This document shows positions 53,436 to 61,742 of a DNA stretch of 64,000 nt, piece by piece. The notes under the pieces are model-generated. The model saw only the letters and a program-made list of their open reading frames with translations, was not told the DNA's origin and searched no databases. The stretch covers positions 38,243 to 102,242 of the forward strand of contig JALNZV010000007.1 of the NCBI GenBank assembly GCA_023229175.1. Reading direction: 5' to 3'. The number at the start of each line of letters is the position of its first letter. The first letter of the stretch is position 1. The DNA comes from Tissierellaceae bacterium (GTDB lineage Bacteria > Bacillota > Clostridia > Tissierellales > Tissierellaceae). The translations under genes were made by a program, and so were the position numbers.

Positions 53436-54395
53436 ATGGGAAACAAACTGTTAAGTCCATTAAGCGATATAATATTTAAGGCATTATTCGGGAGAGAAGA
53501 GGAAAACAGTAAAATAATACTAATGGATTTTTTAAACAAGATATTGGAATTAGATGGAGAAATGAAGATTAAAGAAATAATACATCTAAGCCCCTTTAAC
53601 ATCCAGGAATTTGATGGAGACAAAGGATCTATCCTAGACATAAAAATAAAGACAGAAAGAGAAGAAAGAATAAATATAGAAGTGCAGCTAAATAACGCAG
53701 ATGATTTCAGAAAAAGGAGCCTTTACTACTGGTCTAAGATGTATGCCGAAACAATAAATGAAGGAGAAAGCTATGAAAGATTAAAAAAGAGCATAGTAAT
53801 AAACTTATTAGACTTTAATCTAATCCATGAAACAGAAAAGTACCATACCATATATAAAATAAGAGAAATAGAAGAAGGATTTAATCTAACAGAAGATTTA
53901 GAAATACACTATATAGAGTTAAAGAAATTTGAGAAGCTTATAGAATGGGAATCAAATGGAAAGGAATTAGAAGAAGTAGAGCTTTGGTTAACTTTCATAA
54001 AGAAAACGGGAAAGGAAGGGGCAGAAACCCTTCTAGAAAAGCTTGTTGAAAGGAGTGAAACAATAAAAATGGCCAAAGAAATGTTAGAAAAGATAAGTGG
54101 AGACGAATTATTAAGGCAGAAATACTATGCAAGGGAAAAGGCAAGGCTAGATGAAATCTCAAGGATAAAGTATGCAGAGTCAAAGGGATATGAAACTGGA
54201 TTGGAAAAGGGATTGGCAGAAGGTATAGAAAAGGGTATAGAAAAGGGTATGGAAAAGGGTATGGAAAAGGGTATAGAAAAAGAAAAAAGAGAAATGGCTA
54301 GAGAGCTATTAAAAGACGGTATGGAAGTGGCATTAGTGGCCAAATACACAAAATTAGCTGTAGAAGAAATTGAAAATATACAAAGGGAAATATAA
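53436..54395 (+). CDS. Rpn-family PD-(D/E)XK nuclease (PDDEXK_2), copy 1
   Basis: Recombination-promoting nuclease/transposase-like family. N-terminal LLSPLSDIIFKALFGREEENSKIILMDFLN is characteristic, and the catalytic core is seen as SILDIKIKTEREERINIEVQL (about residues 71-91: Asp, Glu-x-Gln). The C-terminal tail has 12-base repeats encoding EKGI/EKGM units (about residues 260-290), forming a charged helix. ATG at 53436 is used. The product has 319 residues. Copy 2 lies at 59492 and two more fragments occur downstream. Confidence 0.9.
   Translation: MGNKLLSPLSDIIFKALFGREEENSKIILMDFLNKILELDGEMKIKEIIHLSPFNIQEFDGDKGSILDIKIKTEREERINIEVQLNNADDFRKRSLYYWSKMYAETINEGESYERLKKSIVINLLDFNLIHETEKYHTIYKIREIEEGFNLTEDLEIHYIELKKFEKLIEWESNGKELEEVELWLTFIKKTGKEGAETLLEKLVERSETIKMAKEMLEKISGDELLRQKYYAREKARLDEISRIKYAESKGYETGLEKGLAEGIEKGIEKGMEKGMEKGIEKEKREMARELLKDGMEVALVAKYTKLAVEEIENIQREI
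54216..54290 (+). repeat. 12-bp tandem repeats in the Rpn C-terminus
   Basis: Units of GAAAAGGGTATA/GAAAAGGGTATG are repeated about five times and code for Glu-Lys-Gly-Ile/Met. In copy 2 the same place holds a different short repeat (GCAGAAGG-type, coding for Ala-Glu-Gly-Lys). Confidence 0.85.
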
Positions 54396-54403
54396 CCAGT
54401 AAA

Positions 54404-54431
54404 TCCTATAGTGAAAGCTATAGGATTTACT
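54404..54431. terminator. Terminator-like hairpin after Rpn copy 1
   Basis: AGTAAATCCTATAG pairs with CTATAGGATTTACT around a short loop. The equivalent hairpin follows copy 2. The next 220 bases to the PIN gene show no gene. Confidence 0.75.
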
Positions 54432-54655
54432 GTAAGCGATCAATAATCACACGTGCATACAATAAGAGCAGCTATTTTTTTTGGCTACCCTAAATTATCT
54501 TGATTATTTGGTGAATATTGCCTTCTAAACAGACCGCCTGTGCACACTTTTAGCTTAGCATAAACAACCTTTTATTCTTTGGAATAATCTCTGCCTTAAA
54601 AGTTAGTAATTTTGATATAATAAACATAGAGTATATATAGGTAGGGGGGTATTAG

Positions 54656-55132
54656 ATGAAGCTATATTTTGATATGAATATATATAATAGGGTATTCGAT
54701 GATCAAACACAGATGAGAATAAGATTTGAATCAATGGCAATAGATATCTTGTTTGAACTAGTTGAAAAGAAAAAATATGAATTAGTTTGGTCCTTTATTT
54801 TAGAATATGAAAATAGCAGGAATCCATTTATTGAAAGAAAACTTAATATTAAATCTATTTCTAGCTTATGTAATAAGGTAATAGAGCCTAATGATAGAAT
54901 CAAAGAAATAGCTAAAGATATAGTTAAGAAATCAAATACTAAAAATAAGGATGCCTTGCATCTAGCCTCAGCTGCATATGGAGGTTGTAAATACTTTATA
55001 ACTTGTGATGATAAACTTATAAAGACAGTAGAAAGAAATAAAGATAATTTGACTGATATAATTAAGAATATTCAACTATATAATCCCATAGATTTTCTGA
55101 GAAAGGAGATGGATATTGATGTTATTGAATGA
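54656..55132 (+). CDS. PIN-domain putative RNase (VapC-like)
   Basis: A 158-residue single-domain PIN protein. Acidic residues expected of the active site are seen in LYFDMNIYNR (Asp6), FILEYENS (about Glu50), KDALHLASAAYGG (about Asp99) and FITCDDKLI (about Asp117). PIN proteins of toxin-antitoxin modules cleave tRNA or other RNA. A small gene overlaps its 3' end and may be its partner. A GGTAGGGGGG site precedes the ATG. Confidence 0.82.
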   Translation: MKLYFDMNIYNRVFDDQTQMRIRFESMAIDILFELVEKKKYELVWSFILEYENSRNPFIERKLNIKSISSLCNKVIEPNDRIKEIAKDIVKKSNTKNKDALHLASAAYGGCKYFITCDDKLIKTVERNKDNLTDIIKNIQLYNPIDFLRKEMDIDVIE

Positions 55133-55340
55133 AAAAAGTAAATTTACAGATAGAGAAATTATAGAGAAAGGATCTAGGGCCTTGATAAAGGAACTAGGTT
55201 ATTCAGGATTTTTAAGATTTATACGCCACTCCGAGGGAATAAGTAAAGAAGATTATTTAAAACTAGAGGATGAAATATTCGATGAAATGTCCTTAGATGA
55301 AATATTTGATAATGCAAAGAAACATTGGGATAGCAGATAA
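55119..55340 (+). CDS. Small partner protein of the PIN gene (possible antitoxin)
   Basis: A 73-residue acidic protein (LNEKSKFTDREIIEKGSRAL and a C-terminal EDEIFDEMSLDEIFDNAKKHW). ATG at 55119 has GAAAGGAG eight bases upstream and overlaps the end of the PIN gene by 14 bases. No known antitoxin fold is obvious. The reverse order (toxin first) is unusual for VapBC. Its role as antitoxin is inferred from overlap and size. Confidence 0.7.
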   Translation: MLLNEKSKFTDREIIEKGSRALIKELGYSGFLRFIRHSEGISKEDYLKLEDEIFDEMSLDEIFDNAKKHWDSR

Positions 55341-55458
55341 CTAATACAAAAAAACATCTATCCCATGTAAAGAGTAGAAATATAAGTAATAATTTATATG
55401 AATTAAAAAAATAAAGCTTTTGAATTAATTTACTAATTCAAGAATAGTTATTTATACC

Positions 55459-55587
55459 TTAAAAATTTGTATCTTATATGCCATATCAGATGAAGTCCAT
55501 CAATTATTTGTTCCAGGTAGTGGTGGACAAGTTAAAGATGTTATTATAGACAGTGCAGGCTCAACAATGGGGTTAATTTTATATTGA
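55459..55587 (+). pseudogene. VanZ C-terminal remnant
   Basis: The frame encodes ICILYAISDEVHQLFVPGSG and DVIIDSAGSTMGLILY, matching the C-terminal part of the intact VanZ gene at 58886-59359. The first two thirds are missing and no start is available. The preceding 118 bases (55341-55458) contain nothing recognisable. Confidence 0.88.
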
Positions 55588-55650
55588 TTATACAGCAAAA
55601 TTAAAAGTAGAAATAAACAGTAGAATAGAAGTTAAGATGTAAGCGGTCAA

Positions 55651-56274
55651 TTGGAGATAGCATCTTTTATAAATATAAGGTTGGAAATATTAAGACAGTT
55701 AAATGTTAGCAGGGAAGAGATGGAAAGGTTTATTGATGGAGTTTTTTGCAATATAAAGAATTTAAAGTTTCCAGACAATAACAAGATACATTTTATATCA
55801 AGTATGGCTAGAGTAACATGGTTAGCTAGAACAAATCCTTTTAAATTCATTGATGAATTAGAAGCAGATCTAGATGGAATTGATAAGCTAGAAATGCCTG
55901 GCAAATATAATTTATACAAAGATCTTAAGATACTTTTTTTAGATTTACAGGGTGCAAAAATGGATAGATATTATAAATTTAAAAAAAGGATTTACGATTA
56001 TATGGATAAACAGGCTAGTAAGGATTTAGAAAACTACTTAATTTCCTTACCTAAGGAGGCTGTTTTGGAAAGGGCCTTCTCCTATATAGAACTTGCTGAC
56101 TTACATAGGAATGTGGAGGACTACAAAGTAGGGACAGTTTTAATGTATCTGGAAAACACCATTGATTTATATGATGAAAATTTATTAAGTTTGGAAACTA
56201 TTTCGGATTTATGTCCTGATTTGGAAAGAATAAGGAAGATATTTAAGGATCAAATAGTAGAAATAAATAACTGA
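55651..56274 (+). CDS. Hypothetical protein, probably 5'-truncated
   Basis: A 207-residue open frame from TTG 55651, with no ribosome binding site before it. The sequence is mainly helical and charged (NIRLEILRQLNVSREEMERF, FIDELEADLDGIDKL, DKQASKDLENYLISLPKEAV). I do not recognise a family. Because it begins right after the VanZ remnant, it may have lost its true N-terminus. Confidence 0.5.
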   Translation: MEIASFINIRLEILRQLNVSREEMERFIDGVFCNIKNLKFPDNNKIHFISSMARVTWLARTNPFKFIDELEADLDGIDKLEMPGKYNLYKDLKILFLDLQGAKMDRYYKFKKRIYDYMDKQASKDLENYLISLPKEAVLERAFSYIELADLHRNVEDYKVGTVLMYLENTIDLYDENLLSLETISDLCPDLERIRKIFKDQIVEINN

Positions 56275-56304
56275 ATATTTAAAAATAGTTTTGTTAGAAA
56301 GTAT

Positions 56305-56496
56305 GATACCTGTACTATTTATCCATTTCTTAATCACAGGCCTTAAGGCATCAATTTTATTAGGTCTTGAAGCCTTATGTTTCTTTCCATTGAAATCCCC
56401 CTTCATTACATATTTTTTAACTGTCCTAAAATTCCTACCAGTAATTTTGCATATTTCATTATAATTTTTTCCCTTGTGAAAAGTATAAATCTCTTA
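56305..56496 (-). mobile_element. IS21 family IstA transposase remnant
   Basis: On the minus strand the frame encodes GKNYNEICKITGRNFRTVKK, then YVMKGDFNGKKHKASRPNK, and KWINSTGI. This is the N-terminal helix-turn-helix part of IstA. No DDE catalytic domain, istB or complete insertion sequence ends are present, so it is a dead fragment. Confidence 0.8.
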
Positions 56497-56702
56497 TATA
56501 ATTTATACGAGTAATTGTCAACATGTCCTTTTCTACCCCGAAAAGTTTTGTCACTAATAGGGTATATTATTGAATTGGCGCTAGCAATTACTTTTTTTAT
56601 TTATCTTTATACGGATTGTATTTTTGGTTGCCAAAAGTTGTATTTTATTATTGCCAAACACAGATTTTGATAAACACTTTTTTAGTATTATAGGGTTAAT
56701 AA

Positions 56703-56939
56703 GATGAACTAAATGGCCAATTTTCTGCATTTAATTCGGCTAAATCTGATGAAGTTAAAAATACTTTCGAAGGATATAAATCTGAAGTAATCGATGAATT
56801 TAGATTAATAACATTGTTATCGAAAGGGTCTCATACTTTTAATAGGGTAAGAAGTCGCATGGAAATTTTAGCTTATTATATTAATAATTATGATAAAAAA
56901 TTCAATATAGTTCAATCAGGCATAAAGGTGGTTGATTAA
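56703..56939 (+). pseudogene. 3' fragment of an unidentified gene
   Basis: A 78-residue open frame without a start codon at its left end (ELNGQFSAFNSAKSDEVKNT ... IVQSGIKVVD then TAA). It looks like the C-terminal end of a helical protein cut off by rearrangement. The family is not recognised. The rest of 56500-57050 has no recognisable gene. Confidence 0.45.
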
Positions 56940-57053
56940 GAGTGCATAATCAATAAACAGCATAAGATAATATAATTTACTAATTCTGCTTACAGAAGGA
57001 ATAGTATTAGAGACGCTACCACTTTTCTTATTGAAGGAGGAAGGGGTATATAA

Positions 57054-58646
57054 ATGGTTAAAAAGGAAGTTAGGGAATCTTCAATTGCCATAGTTGCTGA
57101 TGATCAAGATATTTGCAGGCTCATATTTAGTAAGCCTGAAGATGGAAGATATGAGTTAAAGATTAGTTTTTTAAAGAATGAATTTGATGTTAATGCATAT
57201 CGTTTATTTGCAAATCGTCCTATTCATTGGAATGTTGATGCATCTAGAAATCATGAGCTTAGTTATCATAAGGGTAAGGATAATAAACCGATAACAATAC
57301 ATTTAAAGAAAACAAATCCCCGAAAAGGAGAACAGCAGTATCAGAATCTTCCTCTTAGAAGAATCCAGGCTCCTAACATTAATCAACTCTTTCCAATACC
57401 CTTAATGAAAATAGAAATACCTAAATTAATAAATCCCATTAAATATAAATCAAAGAAATATCATAAATTGATTGAATTAAATGGCTCTAATGTGGTAGAG
57501 ATTTTTATGGTAAATTCGTCATTTGATTTTAGCGAATATACTAACAAATATTCTGAAATACATTTTGCCCAATTCACTTTGTCAATGGAGATATTTGCTA
57601 CTAATAGTGTGATTTCTGATTATCAAAAAGGAGGCAATTTAATCCCCAAAGGGGAGCCAGAGGAAAGAGCTATGGTATTACCCTTCCTTGATAATATTAA
57701 AATTTATGCAATCTATTACCCTGATCAAAATCTAGATAATCGTCTTGATAAAATTAATGTTACATTTATTGAAAATGAATTATCTGAGGATATATTGCTT
57801 ATGCTAAATATAGCTTACTCAAATAAAACAAAAGAGGGGATGCTCAAGCCTGAAAACACCAGTATATTTCTTGGGGGATCAAGATTGAAGGATCTCGATT
57901 TGCCAGTAGCACCTCTTATGAGACCGTCAATAGGCAAACACAATATAGCCTCTTTTGTGCTTGAAAGGGGAATGTTAATGGATATTGAAAAAGAACGATT
58001 TTATAAAAGGGCACTGTTAGCAAGGATAAACTTGCGGGATGCACTGAAGGAGTATGAGGTAGAATTTAATCTTTCAAAATTTAATTTGGAGAAAAAATGC
58101 TTAAGTTTTATTGAGGCTATTGAAGAAATTCATGAATCTATTACTAAAAAATATCAATTTAAAGATAATAAAGAAATAGTTTGTTTGAATGATATGGAGT
58201 TGTGGTTCCAAACAGAGCTATATACACATTCAGAAGATATACACTTGATGCTTGCAAAATATTTAGGTTTAGATAGTTGTTATCTATATGGGAGAAAAAT
58301 TCATGGGGAATATGAAGAATTTCATGTGTGGCTTCAATTTGATGATATGTTTGATATTGATGGACTATATGGGTATTTATCACGATACATTGATGAGGAT
58401 TTGCCTAAGATTATAATTATAAAGGGAGCAGGTCCAGGATTTTATGGGGATATGGGAACAGTCAATGAAAAAATGAAGAGCAAAGGTTTTAACTGTGGAG
58501 AAACGAAAGTAGCTAAAATAAATAGAGAAAAATTCAGGAGTAAATTTGAGATAAATTCTAAATTGTTAGATAGATTGTATGATACCATAGTTACTCATAT
58601 TGTAATAAATAAAAACGAAAAAAAGAAAAGGCTAGAACCCTTTTAG
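57054..58646 (+). CDS. Hypothetical protein of 530 residues, C-terminus formed by Rpn DNA
   Basis: A long frame with a good AAGGAGGAAGGGG site before ATG 57054. I do not recognise a known domain. The N-terminal half is beta-rich (YELKISFLKNEFDVNAYRLF, HFAQFTLSMEIFATNS) and the C-terminal half helical, with IEAIEEIHESITKKYQFKD and YGRKIHGEYEEFHVWLQFDD near residue 420. Its last few codons and TAG stop derive from Rpn sequence that begins at about 58635, so the native C-terminus may have been replaced. It is surrounded by defence-type genes, so an anti-phage or mobile-element role is possible but unproven. Confidence 0.6.
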   Translation: MVKKEVRESSIAIVADDQDICRLIFSKPEDGRYELKISFLKNEFDVNAYRLFANRPIHWNVDASRNHELSYHKGKDNKPITIHLKKTNPRKGEQQYQNLPLRRIQAPNINQLFPIPLMKIEIPKLINPIKYKSKKYHKLIELNGSNVVEIFMVNSSFDFSEYTNKYSEIHFAQFTLSMEIFATNSVISDYQKGGNLIPKGEPEERAMVLPFLDNIKIYAIYYPDQNLDNRLDKINVTFIENELSEDILLMLNIAYSNKTKEGMLKPENTSIFLGGSRLKDLDLPVAPLMRPSIGKHNIASFVLERGMLMDIEKERFYKRALLARINLRDALKEYEVEFNLSKFNLEKKCLSFIEAIEEIHESITKKYQFKDNKEIVCLNDMELWFQTELYTHSEDIHLMLAKYLGLDSCYLYGRKIHGEYEEFHVWLQFDDMFDIDGLYGYLSRYIDEDLPKIIIIKGAGPGFYGDMGTVNEKMKSKGFNCGETKVAKINREKFRSKFEINSKLLDRLYDTIVTHIVINKNEKKKRLEPF

Positions 58647-58780
58647 AAAAACTTGTTGAAAGGAGTGAAACAATAAAAATGGCCAAAGAAATGTTAGAAA
58701 AGATAAGTGGAGACGAATTATTAAGGCAGAAATACTATGCAAGGGAAAAGGCAAGGTTAGATGAAATCTCAAGGATAAAA
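58635..58780 (+). pseudogene. Rpn gene fragment (internal 3' part)
   Basis: 146 bases match 60081-60226 of Rpn copy 2 almost exactly (LVERSETIKMAKEMLEKISG onwards), starting and ending abruptly. The tail repeat and stop of the gene are missing. A 60-codon frame (58679-58861) runs through it but is unlikely to be a real gene. Confidence 0.9.
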
Positions 58781-58788
58781 AGAAAACT

Positions 58789-58835
58789 TTCTATTAAAAT
58801 AACTGCTAAAATAGGATATAATATAGTGGATAATA
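58789..58835 (+). repeat. Degraded copy of the Rpn promoter region
   Basis: CTATTAAAATAACTGCTAAAATAGGATATAATATAG (here in short: CTATTAAAATA then GGATATAATATAG) resembles the sequence before both full Rpn genes. It follows the Rpn 3' fragment directly, so an Rpn gene was probably deleted between the two pieces. Confidence 0.7.
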
Positions 58836-58885
58836 TATTTTTGAACCCTTCTAATATATAAATAAATTAAGGATAAGATTAGAGA

Positions 58886-59359
58886 ATGATAAATAAATAC
58901 AATAAAAAAATAGTTTCATGGGCAATAGTTATCCTGTGGATGATTTTAATATTTGGATTTTCTCACCAACCTAGAGAAGATTCCAATAAATTAAGTACAA
59001 ACATCACAGAAGTAATAGTAGAGATAATAGAAAATAAAACTTCTAATAGGGATATAAATATTAGGAGTTTTAATCATATGCTGAGAAAGAATGCTCACTT
59101 TTTCCTATATTTAGTTCTAGGAATCCTTGTGACTAATGCTTTGAGAAATAGCCAGTTAAGGGGATATAAACTCATATGTTTAGCATTACTTATTTGTATT
59201 CTCTATGCCATATCGGATGAAATCCACCAATTATTTGTCCCAGGGAGAGGTGGACAGGTGGGAGATGTATTTATCGATGGTACTGGATCAGTTATTGGGA
59301 TTACATTGGCTTTCTTTGGTATGAAAGCTGCTACAGAGATAAACGAGGAGAGGGAATAA
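58886..59359 (+). CDS. VanZ family protein
   Basis: A 157-residue membrane protein with three to four segments. VanZ motifs: FGFSHQP near residue 25, LRKNAHFFLYLVLGIL near 70 and the YAISDEIHQLFVPGRGGQVGDVFIDGTGSVIG block (about 105-136). VanZ proteins are linked to glycopeptide (teicoplanin) tolerance and wall changes, with unclear mechanism. A C-terminal remnant of a second copy lies at 55459. Confidence 0.9.
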   Translation: MINKYNKKIVSWAIVILWMILIFGFSHQPREDSNKLSTNITEVIVEIIENKTSNRDINIRSFNHMLRKNAHFFLYLVLGILVTNALRNSQLRGYKLICLALLICILYAISDEIHQLFVPGRGGQVGDVFIDGTGSVIGITLAFFGMKAATEINEERE

Positions 59360-59406
59360 GCAAACTAATAATGAAACTAAAAGATATTTTCTGTACATAT
59401 ATTATA

Positions 59407-60475
59407 CCTTAAATTATAATTTCCTATTAAAATAGTTACTAAAATGGGGTATAATATAGATAAGAGAACAAGGGATAAGGATGTGATATCGATGGGAAAC
59501 AAACTGTTAAGTCCATTAAGCGATATAATATTTAAGGCATTATTCGGGAGAGAAGAGGAAAACAGCAAAATAATACTAATGGATTTTTTAAACAAGATAT
59601 TGGAATTAGATGGAGAAATGAAGATTAAAGAAATAATACATCTAAGCCCCTTTAACATCCAGGAATTTGACGGAGACAAAGGATCTATCCTAGACATAAA
59701 AATAAAGACAGAAAGAGAAGAAAGAATAAATATAGAAGTGCAGCTAAATAACGCAGATGATTTCAGAAAAAGGAGCCTTTACTACTGGTCTAAGATGTAT
59801 GCCGAAACAATAAATGAAGGAGAAAGCTATGAAAGATTAAAAAAGAGCATAGTAATAAACTTATTAGACTTTAATCTAATCCATGAAACAGAAAAGTATC
59901 ATACCATATATAAAATAAGAGAAATAGAAGAAGGATTTAATCTAACAGAAGATTTAGAAATACACTATATAGAGTTAAAGAAATTTGAGAAGCTGATAGA
60001 ATGGGAATTAAATGGTGGGGAATTAGAAGAAGTAGAGCTTTGGTTAACTTTCATAAAGAAAACGGGAAAGGAAGGGGCAGAAATCCTTCTAGAAAAACTT
60101 GTTGAAAGGAGTGAAACAATAAAAATGGCCAAAGAAATGTTAGAAAAGATAAGTGGAGACGAATTATTAAGGCAGAAATACTATGCAAGGGAAAAGGCAA
60201 GGTTAGATGAAATCTCAAGGATAAAATATGCAGAGTCAAGGGGATATGAAACTGGATTGGAAAAGGGATTAGCAGAAGGCAAAGCAGAAGGTAAAGCAGA
60301 AGGAAGAGCAGAGGGAGAATTAAAGAAGGCTAAAGAAACGGCTAAAGAGCTATTAAAGGATGGTATGGAAGTAGCTTTAGTGGCCAAATACACAAAGTTA
60401 CCTGTAGAAGAAATTGAAAACATACAAAGAGAAATATAACTAATAAATCCTATAGTGTATAGCTATAGGATTTAC
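59407..60475 (+). repeat. Rpn repeat unit, copy 2 (gene plus flanks)
   Basis: Nearly identical to 53351-54431 over about 1.07 kb, except for the C-terminal repeat tail of the gene. The terminator hairpin (AATCCTATAG / CTATAGGATT, 60446-60472) closes the unit. Confidence 0.88.
59492..60439 (+). CDS. Rpn-family PD-(D/E)XK nuclease (PDDEXK_2), copy 2
   Basis: A 315-residue protein almost identical to copy 1 for the first 260 residues, with the same catalytic core (SILDIKIKTEREERINIEVQ). The C-terminal tail differs: EGKAEGKAEGRAEGELKKAK in place of the EKGI/EKGM repeats, then it rejoins copy 1 (KELLKDGMEVALVAKYTKL). Such tail variation suggests slipped-strand or recombination changes. ATG at 59492 follows AAGGATGTGA. 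Confidence 0.9.
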   Translation: MGNKLLSPLSDIIFKALFGREEENSKIILMDFLNKILELDGEMKIKEIIHLSPFNIQEFDGDKGSILDIKIKTEREERINIEVQLNNADDFRKRSLYYWSKMYAETINEGESYERLKKSIVINLLDFNLIHETEKYHTIYKIREIEEGFNLTEDLEIHYIELKKFEKLIEWELNGGELEEVELWLTFIKKTGKEGAEILLEKLVERSETIKMAKEMLEKISGDELLRQKYYAREKARLDEISRIKYAESRGYETGLEKGLAEGKAEGKAEGRAEGELKKAKETAKELLKDGMEVALVAKYTKLPVEEIENIQREI

Positions 60476-60767
60476 TAGTAAATAGAAAACTTATAATGTA
60501 CCCTATAAGGTAGACAATTCAGGAAAGAGATTTCTTGATTATTAATATCACTAGGTAAAATAATATAAAAATGCCAGGACTGAAATTATCATTAAAAATC
60601 CCTCCTTATGGACACTGAATTAAAGGAATGTTCCCTTTACCTTTAAATGTACATTTTATTAAATGGTATAACATTGTTATTATAGACACAAAGAAGAAGG
60701 TTCAAGAAACACAACATGTAGGAATTATATAATATTACTTACTACATATGATTAAGGAGGAAGGCAT

Positions 60768-61604
60768 ATGAGGTTCTCTCAAAGAATAGGGAAAATGCCC
60801 TTGAAAGTTGATGTGCAAAAGGAGTCTATGGATGAAGACCTGAGAATAGGGCTGTGGAATGCTTTTCAAATATTTTATTTAGATGAGGTCGGAACACGAT
60901 GGATTCAAAATTCTAATTTTAATTATTTCTTTAAGGTTATATGGCTTAATTTTTTTAAACTTCCATTGGATAATATGGACGATAGCTTTGAATCTACATA
61001 TAGTAGGATTAGAAAATGGTTTTTTAAGGCTGAATGGTATGAAATATATGACTTTATAGAGTTTGTACCGACAGTTGAATCACCTGCTAATAAAAAAGGC
61101 TTTAGAACATTCTGCAATGATATGCTTGAGAAAGAATTATCAGCCTATAGATTTATTGATGATTACATTACCGAAATTATCGATGGGACTGAACTAAAAG
61201 AAATAGAAGAGGCTATTGAAGAATCTGATAGATCTAAATTTGTAGGTGTGAATAAGCATCTAAAGACTGCACTAGCCATGTTATCTGATAGAAAAAACCC
61301 AGACTACCGAAACTCCATAAAAGAGTCAATTTCAGCAGTAGAAGCCATGTGTCAGATAATAACAGGTGACTATAAAGCCGAATTGGGAAAGGCCTTAAAA
61401 GTACTTGAGAGATCCATAGATATTCATCCAGCCCTAAAGAGGGGTTTTTCTGCATTGTATGGATATACAAGTGATGAAGGAGGTATAAGGCATGCAATGA
61501 TTGATGAAAATAATAGCCAATTTGAAGATGCAAAATATATGTTGGTGTCAGCTTCTGCATTTATAAATTATTTAAAGGTAAAACATTCTAAATCAAAGGA
61601 GTAG
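60768..61604 (+). CDS. AbiJ-NTD4-like protein with HEPN-type C-terminus
   Basis: The N-terminus (RFSQRIGKMPLKVDVQKESM, then DEDLRIGLWNAFQIFYLDEV) matches the AbiJ N-terminal domain 4 pattern. The C-terminal half (about residues 165-278) is helical, with NSIKESISAVEAMCQIITGD and the motif DEGGIRHAM, as in HEPN-type RNase regions of abortive infection proteins. Likely role: phage-triggered RNA cleavage. A TAAGGAGGAAGG site precedes the ATG. The 290 bases upstream show no gene. Confidence 0.82.
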   Translation: MRFSQRIGKMPLKVDVQKESMDEDLRIGLWNAFQIFYLDEVGTRWIQNSNFNYFFKVIWLNFFKLPLDNMDDSFESTYSRIRKWFFKAEWYEIYDFIEFVPTVESPANKKGFRTFCNDMLEKELSAYRFIDDYITEIIDGTELKEIEEAIEESDRSKFVGVNKHLKTALAMLSDRKNPDYRNSIKESISAVEAMCQIITGDYKAELGKALKVLERSIDIHPALKRGFSALYGYTSDEGGIRHAMIDENNSQFEDAKYMLVSASAFINYLKVKHSKSKE

Positions 61605-61742
61605 AAGCATGTCATCACGATTAATGTCGCGGATATAGAAAAGAGAAATAAACTCTTAAGATAGGTTTAACTTGTAATATTTATGGTAATAATATATTAT
61701 ATATACTATAGTAAGAGACTTTTTCACTTAAGGAGGATAAAT

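Larger units (their letters stand above)
53351..54431 (+). repeat. Rpn repeat unit, copy 1 (gene plus flanks)
   Basis: About 1.08 kb nearly identical to 59407-60475, running from CCTTAAATTATAATTTCC through a promoter-like TATAAT, the gene and a terminator hairpin. No clear terminal inverted repeats or target duplications are seen. Confidence 0.88.

Noticed and set aside
54216..54290. CRISPR-like array
   Set aside because: The repeats are 12 bp, in frame, inside a coding region and have no spacers. No cas genes are in the window.
53351..54431. Rpn unit as an insertion sequence
   Set aside because: The whole unit is duplicated, but I find no terminal inverted repeats or target-site duplication, so I record it as a repeat only.
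56209..56406. 65-residue minus-strand protein
   Set aside because: It is part of the IS21 IstA remnant joined to unrelated downstream codons, not an intact gene.
58679..58861. 60-codon open frame as a real gene
   Set aside because: Its first 34 codons are an internal Rpn fragment and the rest is intergenic; no ribosome site of its own beyond that of the Rpn sequence.
60476..60767. Possible gene in the 290-base gap before the AbiJ-like gene
   Set aside because: No frame with a start and ribosome site is visible; the AT-rich stretch shows only weak promoter-like TATAAT sequences.
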